Shown here: one piece after another, positions 57,801 through 64,000 of the stretch
Layout of the letters: each line of letters begins with the position of its first letter
How positions within the stretch are numbered: position 1 is the stretch's first letter
DNA from: Marinobacter nanhaiticus D15-8W
GTDB lineage: Bacteria > Pseudomonadota > Gammaproteobacteria > Pseudomonadales > Oleiphilaceae
Direction: 5' to 3'
Assembly (NCBI RefSeq): GCF_036511935.1
Contig: NZ_AP028878.1
Coordinates: 2,170,001-2,234,000 of the forward strand
Length of the DNA: 64,000 bases
The notes under the pieces: generated by a model
The model's database searches: none
Told to the model about the DNA's origin: nothing
What the model saw: only the letters and a program-made list of their open reading frames with translations
Made by a program: the position numbers and the translations under genes

Positions 57801-58306
57801 GCCGCGCCTCCATCCTCCAGCACTTCAGCGGATTCGATCACCACGTCCTCGGCCGGTACATCCTGGTGGCCCTGGCGCATGGTGGTGCGGATACTGCGGA
57901 TGCTGTTGACCGTGTCCATACCTTCGACCACCTTGCCGAACACGCAGTAGCCCCAGCCTTCGGAAGTTTCCGCCGTATGGTCCAAAAAGCCGTTGTTCTC
58001 GACGTTGATAAAGAACTGCGCCGTGGCGGAATGCGGGTCCATGGTGCGGGCCATCGCGACGGTGCCGATCATGTTGCTCAAACCATTGTTGGCTTCATTG
58101 CGGATCGACGCGCCGGTCTTGCGCGGAACCATGCCGGGCTCGAAGCCGCCACCCTGGATCATGAAGTTGCTGATGACGCGGTGAAAGATCAGGCCGTCAT
58201 AGAAGCCTTCGCGCACGTATTGCTCGAAGTTCGCGGCCGTTTTCGGTGCTTTGTCGTGGTCCAGTTCGATCTTGATATCACCGTGATTGGTTTTCAGCAG
58301 AATCAT
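57797..58306 (-). CDS. ppiB: Cytoplasmic peptidyl-prolyl cis-trans isomerase B (cyclophilin)
   Basis: 169 residues with no signal peptide (E. coli PpiB 164). [15 protein letters not shown] holds the catalytic Arg, and [18 protein letters not shown] and the Phe/Trp segment are conserved. First gene of a ppiB-lpxH pair, divergent from glnS, as in Pseudomonas. Confidence 0.95.
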   Translation of the reverse strand: MILLKTNHGDIKIELDHDKAPKTAANFEQYVREGFYDGLIFHRVISNFMIQGGGFEPGMVPRKTGASIRNEANNGLSNMIGTVAMARTMDPHSATAQFFINVENNGFLDHTAETSEGWGYCVFGKVVEGMDTVNSIRSIRTTMRQGHQDVPAEDVVIESAEVLEDGGAA

Positions 58307-58434
58307 TAGGGGTTCCTGTGTTCGTCACTCGGTCGGATAGGTCTTCGGGTGGTGGAAATCACCCGAAACGGTTTCTTCATAAAATTGTACGCGAGCATTC
58401 ACGCGGATGCATGAGATACGGCCTCATCTATGCG

Positions 58435-58440
58435 TATAAT
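58435..58440 (+). promoter_or_regulatory. glnS promoter -10
   Basis: Consensus TATAAT 33 bp before the glnS ATG; no convincing -35. An ATGAG/CTCAT hairpin (58411-58427) overlaps the -35 region. Confidence 0.5.
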
Positions 58441-58473
58441 AGCCGTTTTCCATCGACCACCAGATGAGTATGT

Positions 58474-60150
58474 ATGAGCGCAGAATCCCGAAAAGCCAAC
58501 AACTTTATCCGTAACCTGATCGAAGAAAGCATTGCCAGCGGTCAGCATCAGGGCAAGGTGGTAACCCGGTTTCCGCCCGAGCCCAACGGATACCTGCACA
58601 TTGGCCACGCCAAGTCCATTTGCCTGAATTTCGGTATTGCCGAAACCTTTGGCGGCGACTGTACCCTGCGCTTTGACGATACTAACCCTGAGAAGGAATC
58701 CCAGGAATACATCGATGCCATCACCCGCGATGTGAAGTGGCTGGGTGGCGACTGGACCGGTGATGTCCGCTATGCATCCGACTACTTCGATGCCATCTAT
58801 GACTTCGCCGTGGAGTTGATAGAGAAAGGGCTGGCCTATGTCTGTGCATTGAACGCCGACGAGATGGCCGAGTACCGGGGCACCCTGACTGAGCCGGGTC
58901 GCAACAGCCCCTACCGTGATCGCCCGGTAGAGGAAAACCTTAAGCTCTTTCGCGAAATGCGCGACGGCAAGCATGAAGGTGGTTCGCTGGTGCTGCGCGC
59001 CAAGATCGATATGGCCTCGCCCAACATTAATTTGCGGGACCCGATCCTCTACCGCATCCGTTTCGCCTCGCACCACCAGACTGGCGACAAGTGGTGCATC
59101 TACCCGATGTATGACTTCACCCATCCAATTTCCGATGCCATGGAAGGAATTACCCATTCCCTGTGCACGCTGGAGTTCGAGGATCACCGTCCGCTCTATG
59201 ACTGGGTGATCGACAATATTTCCGCACCCTGCAAGCCCCGCCAGATCGAGTTCGCGCGGTTGAACCTGAACTACACCATCACCAGCAAGCGCAAACTCAA
59301 GCGCCTGGTGGACGAAGGGTTTGTGGAAAGCTGGGACGACCCGCGAATGCCGACCATCTCTGGCATGCGTCGCCGAGGGTTTACGCCACAATCGATCCGC
59401 AACTTCTGCGACATGGTGGGTGTCAGCAAGGCCGGCGGCACGGTCGACCTGGGTATGCTCGAGCATGCGATTCGAGAGGACCTGAACGCCCGCGCACCGC
59501 GTGCCATGTGTGTGATGCGTCCGCTGAAAGTGACACTGACCAATTATCCGGAAGGGCAGTCTGAGTCACTTACGTTGCCGGTACATCCACAGGATCCGGA
59601 CATGGGCTCCCGGGAGGCGCCCTGGACACGGACGCTTTATATCGACCGTGAGGATTTCGCGGAAGAGCCTCCGCGCAAATGGAAGCGTCTGGCCCCGAAC
59701 CAGGCCGTTCGCCTGCGCGGTGGTTACGTGATGACTTGTCGCGAAGTCGTTCGTGACGATAGTGGCGAGATCGTCGAGCTCAGGTGCGAGTATGATCCGG
59801 CGACCCTGGGTGTAAATCCTGAAGGGTACAAGCCCAATGGCGTCATCCACTGGGTGTCCGCCGACGAGAGCGTGGACGCCGACGTCTATCTTTATGACAG
59901 GCTGTTCAACCATGAGGCGCCGGACAGTGACAAGAGCGTCGACTTCGTCACCCATATCAACAGCGAGAACCTGATCGTCAAGACCGGAGCCCGCGTTGAA
60001 AAGAGTCTGGCGCAGCCGCGCAACGATATTCCGTACCAGTTCGAGCGCGAAGGCTATTTTTTCCTGGACGAAGCTCGTTCAACGGCAGAGAAGCCGGTGT
60101 TCAACCGTACCGTCACCTTGCGTGACTCCTGGGCGAAGGCCCAGAAGTAA
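58474..60150 (+). CDS. glnS: Glutaminyl-tRNA synthetase
   Basis: 558 residues (E. coli 554), class I synthetase. HIGH is at 42-45 in YLHIGHAKS and the second signature is TSKR at 270-273 ([14 protein letters not shown]). The C-terminal beta-barrel anticodon domain starts near 340. Ribosome binding site is weak; several ATGs lie close together at 58464-58476. Confidence 0.96.
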   Translation: MSAESRKANNFIRNLIEESIASGQHQGKVVTRFPPEPNGYLHIGHAKSICLNFGIAETFGGDCTLRFDDTNPEKESQEYIDAITRDVKWLGGDWTGDVRYASDYFDAIYDFAVELIEKGLAYVCALNADEMAEYRGTLTEPGRNSPYRDRPVEENLKLFREMRDGKHEGGSLVLRAKIDMASPNINLRDPILYRIRFASHHQTGDKWCIYPMYDFTHPISDAMEGITHSLCTLEFEDHRPLYDWVIDNISAPCKPRQIEFARLNLNYTITSKRKLKRLVDEGFVESWDDPRMPTISGMRRRGFTPQSIRNFCDMVGVSKAGGTVDLGMLEHAIREDLNARAPRAMCVMRPLKVTLTNYPEGQSESLTLPVHPQDPDMGSREAPWTRTLYIDREDFAEEPPRKWKRLAPNQAVRLRGGYVMTCREVVRDDSGEIVELRCEYDPATLGVNPEGYKPNGVIHWVSADESVDADVYLYDRLFNHEAPDSDKSVDFVTHINSENLIVKTGARVEKSLAQPRNDIPYQFEREGYFFLDEARSTAEKPVFNRTVTLRDSWAKAQK

Positions 60151-60212
60151 AACGCATCCCGACAGCGCGAGTTTCAAAGGATTCGGACCCAACAGATTTG
60201 GACCCAGAAAAC

Positions 60213-61595
60213 GTGATTCAACTATACAACACCCTGACACAGAAGAAGGAAGCGCTTAAAACCCTGGAACCGGGCAAGGTGCGCATGTACGTCTGCGGCA
60301 TGACGGTCTACGACTTCTGTCACTTGGGGCACGCGCGGGTGCTGGTGGCTTTCGATGTGATTACCCGTTATCTGCGTCACCGCGGTTACGAGGTCACTTA
60401 TGTGCGCAATATCACCGACGTGGACGATAAGATCCTGCGCCGGGCGGATGAGAATGGCGAGGCCTTCACCGCCCTGACGGAACGCATGATCGACGCCATG
60501 CATGAAGATGAGCGGGCCCTGGGCGTAATCGCCCCGGATCAGGAGCCTCGCGCGACCGGTCATATGGACGGCATGCTGCGCATGATCCAGACCCTGATCG
60601 ACAAGGGCTTTGCCTATGCGGCCGATAATGGCGATGTCTATTTTGCGGTCGAGCAGTTCGAGGGGTATGGCAAGCTTTCCAAGAAGAAGCTCGATGACCT
60701 GATTGCCGGTGCGCGCGTCGACGTGTCCGAGGTAAAGCGCAGCCCTGCGGATTTTGCCCTCTGGAAAGCCGCAAAAGCCGGCGAAGTAAGCTGGGATTCG
60801 CCTTGGGGCAAGGGGCGCCCGGGCTGGCATATCGAGTGCTCTGCCATGTCCACCTGCTGCCTGGGCAATACCTTTGATATCCATGGCGGCGGTCCGGACC
60901 TGCTGTTCCCGCACCACGAAAACGAAATCGCCCAGTCGGAAGCGGCCACCGGTCAGCCTTTCGTCAACTACTGGATGCACGCGGGCGCAGTGCGGGTAAA
61001 TAAGGAGAAGATGTCCAAGTCGCTGGGCAACTTCTTCACCATCCGCGAGATCCTCGAAAAGTACCCGGCGGAGGTCGTGCGTTACTTCCTGGTGTCGAGT
61101 CACTACCGCAGCCAGGTCGATTACTCTGAGGACAACCTGGCGGAAGCTTCCAGTGCGTTGACGCGTCTTTATCAGGCGTTGCGTGGCCTGGCGCCAGCAG
61201 CTGATGTGCCCGAGACCGAGTTTGACCAGCAATTTCGGGAGGCCATGGATGACGACTTCAATACTGCGGGTGCCAATACCGTGCTGCATGCGGTCGCCTC
61301 TGAAATCAACCGGCTGCGCCGCAACGGAGACGAGCATGAGGCCGCCCGCCTGGCAGGTGTGATGGTGCGTCTGGGCGATGTCCTGGGTTTACTGCAGCAG
61401 AATCCGGAAGCTTTCTTCCAGACGGGAAGTGCGGATGGTCCGACGGCCGACGAGATCGAGGCGCAGATTGAAGCCCGGGCCGAAGCGCGGCGCAACCGGG
61501 ATTTCGCTGAAGCTGATCGGATTCGTGACACGCTGGCGGAGCAGGGCGTGATCCTGGACGATGCCCGGGAAGGCACTACTTGGCGTCGTGTATGA
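60213..61595 (+). CDS. cysS: Cysteinyl-tRNA synthetase
   Basis: 460 residues (E. coli 461). HLGH at 37-40, KMSKS at 266-270 and zinc ligands Cys28 (MYVCGMT), Cys in HIECSAMS and His/Glu in HHENE. GTG 60213 is chosen because it gives E. coli numbering for Cys28 and KMSKS; TTG 60198 is an alternative. It follows glnS by 62 bp. The usual next gene folD is absent; glcB follows. Confidence 0.95.
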   Translation: MIQLYNTLTQKKEALKTLEPGKVRMYVCGMTVYDFCHLGHARVLVAFDVITRYLRHRGYEVTYVRNITDVDDKILRRADENGEAFTALTERMIDAMHEDERALGVIAPDQEPRATGHMDGMLRMIQTLIDKGFAYAADNGDVYFAVEQFEGYGKLSKKKLDDLIAGARVDVSEVKRSPADFALWKAAKAGEVSWDSPWGKGRPGWHIECSAMSTCCLGNTFDIHGGGPDLLFPHHENEIAQSEAATGQPFVNYWMHAGAVRVNKEKMSKSLGNFFTIREILEKYPAEVVRYFLVSSHYRSQVDYSEDNLAEASSALTRLYQALRGLAPAADVPETEFDQQFREAMDDDFNTAGANTVLHAVASEINRLRRNGDEHEAARLAGVMVRLGDVLGLLQQNPEAFFQTGSADGPTADEIEAQIEARAEARRNRDFAEADRIRDTLAEQGVILDDAREGTTWRRV

Positions 61596-61622
61596 ATTCA
61601 TCCGTATTTTCACGTAGACTAT

Positions 61623-61640
61623 CGCGCTCCGAAAAGCGCG
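61623..61640 (+). other. hairpin after cysS
   Basis: CGCGCT/AGCGCG, 6-bp arms, 6-nt loop, 27 bp after cysS. No U-tract; possible 3'-end structure. Confidence 0.35.
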
Positions 61641-61753
61641 TTCGCTGCTCCGATGGAGAGGTGAACATATAAAAGAAGGGAGGTGGACCGGGTAGCGTCC
61701 AGAACTCCGCGCTCGGATACCACAGAATACAGCAACCCACTGAGGCGATAACG

Positions 61754-63934
61754 ATGACAGAACGCGTCCAAGTCGGCGGCCTACAGGTCGCTAAAGTCTT
61801 GTACGACTTTGTGAACAACGAAGCGATTCCGGGCACCGGCGTCGATGCTGACAAATTCTGGGCGGAATTTGACACCATCATTCACGAGCTGGCTCCGCGG
61901 AACAAGGCGCTGCTGGCCAAGCGCGACGACATCCAGGCAAAGATGGATGGTTGGTACACCGAGCGCAAGGGCCAGCCGATCAATCTGGACGAATATAAGG
62001 CGTTTCTGAAAGAGATCGGTTACCTCGTCGACGAACCGGCTGACTTCAACGTCACCACGTCCAACGTCGATCCCGAAATCGCCACCATGGCTGGCCCGCA
62101 GCTGGTCGTACCGGTGATGAATGCCCGTTTTGCGCTGAACGCGGCCAATGCCCGCTGGGGCAGCCTTTATGACGCGCTTTACGGTACCGATGTCATCTCC
62201 GAAGAGGGTGGTGCTGATAAAGGTCCTGGCTACAACCCGGTACGTGGCGCCAAGGTCATCGAGTATGCGCGCAATATGCTGGACGAGTCCGCTCCGCTGG
62301 CAAGTGGCAGCCATAAGGATGCTGCCAAGTATCTGGTCGAGGACGGCAAGCTGGTCGTGAGGCTGCATGAGGGCCAAGCTGTCGGCCTGAAAGACGAGTC
62401 TGCCTTCGTCGGCTATTCCGGCGCGGCCGGTGAGCCCACTGGGATCCTGCTGGTCAAGAACGGTATGCACTTCGAGATCCAGATCGATGCGACCCATCCG
62501 ATCGGCAAGGATGATGGTGCTCACGTGAAGGATGTCCTGATGGAGTCGGCGCTGACGACCATCATGGATTGCGAAGACTCCGTGGCTGCCGTTGATGCGG
62601 AAGACAAGACTGTGGTCTACCGCAACTGGTTGGGCCTGATGAAAGGCGACCTGCAAGAAACCTTCGAGAAAGGCGGTAGCCAGGTTACCCGTAAGATGCA
62701 TGGTGACCGCACGTACACTGCGCCAGACGGCAGCGAGCTGAGTCTCAAAGGCCGCAGTCTGATGCTGGTGCGCAATGTCGGCCATCTGATGACCATCAAT
62801 GCGATCCTGGACAAGGACGGCAACGAAATTCCAGAAGGTTTGATGGACGGCCTGCTGACTTCCCTGGTCGCCATTCACGATCTCAAGGGCAATGGCCCAT
62901 TCCAGAACTCCACCAAGGGCAGCGTATTCATCGTCAAGCCGAAGATGCATGGTCCGGAGGAAGTGGCGTTCACCAACGAATTCTTTGGCCGCGTGGAAGA
63001 CGCGCTGGGTCTGCCGCGCTACACGCTGAAAGTCGGTATCATGGACGAAGAGCGCCGCACGACGGTGAACCTGAAGTCCTGCATTGAAGCCGCCAAAGAA
63101 CGTTGTATCTTTATCAACACTGGCTTCCTTGACCGCACCGGTGACGAGATCCATACCTCCATGGAAGCAGGTCCGATCATCCGCAAGGGTGAGATCAAAT
63201 CCGCCGCGTGGATCCAGGCCTATGAGCAGTGGAACGTGGATATCGGTCTTGAATCAGGCCTGAAAGGCGTTGCCCAGATCGGTAAGGGTATGTGGGCCAT
63301 GCCGGACATGATGGCGGCAATGATGGACGCCAAGATTGGCCACCCGAAAGCGGGCGCCAACACAGCTTGGGTCCCGTCGCCGACCGCGGCCACACTTCAC
63401 GCATTGCATTACCACAAGGTCAACGTGGCCGAGGTTCAGGAGCAGTTGGCCAAGCGTGAGCGCGCGAGTCTCGATGACATCCTGACCGTTCCGCTCATGA
63501 AGGATCCGAAGGCGCTGTCCGCGGACGAGATCCAGCAGGAGCTGGATAACAATGCTCAGGGTATCCTTGGCTATGTGGTGCGCTGGATCGACCAGGGTGT
63601 TGGCTGCTCCAAGGTGCCTGACATCAATGATGTGGGCCTGATGGAAGACCGCGCGACCCTGCGTATCTCATCACAGCACATCTGCAACTGGCTCTATCAC
63701 GGCATCTGCACTGAAGAGCAGGTCATGGAGACCATGAAGCGCATGGCGACCGTTGTCGATCGTCAGAATGAGAAGGATCCCAGCTACCGTGCCATGGCGC
63801 CGAACTATGACGACAGCGTCGCGTTCCAGGCGGCAGTCGATTTGGTGCTGAAGGGTCGCTCGCAGCCGAACGGCTACACCGAGCCGTTGTTGCACGCCTA
63901 TCGCCTGAAGGCGAAAGCCAAGTACGGTCAGTAA
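61754..63934 (+). CDS. glcB: Malate synthase G
   Basis: 726 residues (E. coli 723). Condenses glyoxylate with acetyl-CoA to malate in the glyoxylate pathway. The catalytic Asp632 is in [11 protein letters not shown], Cys618 in GCSKVPD, Arg340 in VRNVGHL, and the Mg-binding Glu region is [14 protein letters not shown] 61754 follows GAGGCGATAACG. A strong terminator follows; no glc operon or isocitrate lyase is adjacent. Confidence 0.97.
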   Translation: MTERVQVGGLQVAKVLYDFVNNEAIPGTGVDADKFWAEFDTIIHELAPRNKALLAKRDDIQAKMDGWYTERKGQPINLDEYKAFLKEIGYLVDEPADFNVTTSNVDPEIATMAGPQLVVPVMNARFALNAANARWGSLYDALYGTDVISEEGGADKGPGYNPVRGAKVIEYARNMLDESAPLASGSHKDAAKYLVEDGKLVVRLHEGQAVGLKDESAFVGYSGAAGEPTGILLVKNGMHFEIQIDATHPIGKDDGAHVKDVLMESALTTIMDCEDSVAAVDAEDKTVVYRNWLGLMKGDLQETFEKGGSQVTRKMHGDRTYTAPDGSELSLKGRSLMLVRNVGHLMTINAILDKDGNEIPEGLMDGLLTSLVAIHDLKGNGPFQNSTKGSVFIVKPKMHGPEEVAFTNEFFGRVEDALGLPRYTLKVGIMDEERRTTVNLKSCIEAAKERCIFINTGFLDRTGDEIHTSMEAGPIIRKGEIKSAAWIQAYEQWNVDIGLESGLKGVAQIGKGMWAMPDMMAAMMDAKIGHPKAGANTAWVPSPTAATLHALHYHKVNVAEVQEQLAKRERASLDDILTVPLMKDPKALSADEIQQELDNNAQGILGYVVRWIDQGVGCSKVPDINDVGLMEDRATLRISSQHICNWLYHGICTEEQVMETMKRMATVVDRQNEKDPSYRAMAPNYDDSVAFQAAVDLVLKGRSQPNGYTEPLLHAYRLKAKAKYGQ

Positions 63935-63944
63935 GCGACCGGCC

Positions 63945-63977
63945 ACAAAAAAACCCGCTTCGTGCGGGTTTTTTTGT
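63945..63977 (+). terminator. glcB Rho-independent terminator
   Basis: ACAAAAAAACCCGC/GCGGGTTTTTTTGT, perfect 14-bp arms with loop TTCGT; symmetrical, so it could work in both directions. Confidence 0.95.
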
Positions 63978-64000
63978 ATCTGCCGGGCGTGTAAAAACAG

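Noticed and set aside
61596..61753. tRNA gene after cysS, as in some relatives
   Set aside because: No cloverleaf arms or TTCRANYC-type B box seen in this gap.

Overview
This window is a stretch of chromosome from a free-living, respiring gammaproteobacterium. Gene order around rne-rluC-sppA-maf-yceD-rpmF-plsX-fab, the fused nuoCD and the ppiB-glnS-cysS run follow the Pseudomonas/Oceanospirillales pattern. A solitary ectoine hydroxylase, a Na+/proline symporter, a TAXI-TRAP transporter and a CaCA-type exchanger point to a salt-exposed marine or halophilic lifestyle. A Marinobacter-like organism is my best guess; this is inference from gene content and not a database result. No rRNA, tRNA, CRISPR, prophage or intact insertion sequence was seen.

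Layout. 1-7.4 kb: the divergent ppsR/ppsA pair (PEP synthase and its regulatory kinase), rraA (RNase E inhibitor or aldolase), a stand-alone PilZ protein, an SH3/coiled-coil envelope protein, a YciI-like protein, a PHP-family exonuclease and a UPF0149 protein. 7.4-23.4 kb: rne, divergent from a long run rluC-HAD phosphatase-sppA, maf on the opposite strand, then yceD-rpmF-plsX-fabD-fabG-acpP and fabF-pabC-mltG-tmk, covering fatty acid, folate and peptidoglycan steps. The usual continuation holB-pilZ-tatD is absent. 23.5-33.3 kb is accessory: a DUF2235 alpha/beta hydrolase fused to a c-di-GMP-binding PilZ domain, an AraC regulator with putP, a TAXI-TRAP transporter with a TauE/SafE exporter, and a quinone-oxidoreductase-like enzyme. 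33.4-49.6 kb: a complete nuoA-N operon (13 genes, nuoCD fused) followed within 13 bp by an odd cation-exchanger-family gene. 49.8-64 kb: ectD, ychJ, acnB with an unusually structured leader, miaE, the divergent finR-like/fpr pair, lpxH-ppiB, glnS, cysS and glcB.

Functional links. ppsA, acnB and glcB serve gluconeogenesis, the TCA cycle and the glyoxylate shunt, and with complex I they describe an aerobic consumer of organic acids and acetate. rraA and rne are regulator and target. The fab block converts PlsX, FabD, FabG, ACP and FabF activity into acyl chains that LpxH-dependent lipid A synthesis later consumes.

Most interesting items: (1) the DUF2235-PilZ fusion, which suggests a second-messenger-gated lipase-like hydrolase; (2) two long inverted-repeat elements inside the predicted acnB 5' leader; (3) three related inverted/alternative pairing elements upstream of putP; (4) an asymmetric CaCA exchanger missing its first conserved acidic residue, placed at the end of nuo; (5) exact 18-bp and near-exact 20-bp tandem repeats in rne, in the SH3 protein's signal region and in the ppsA leader; (6) a promoter that would make yceD mRNA leaderless.
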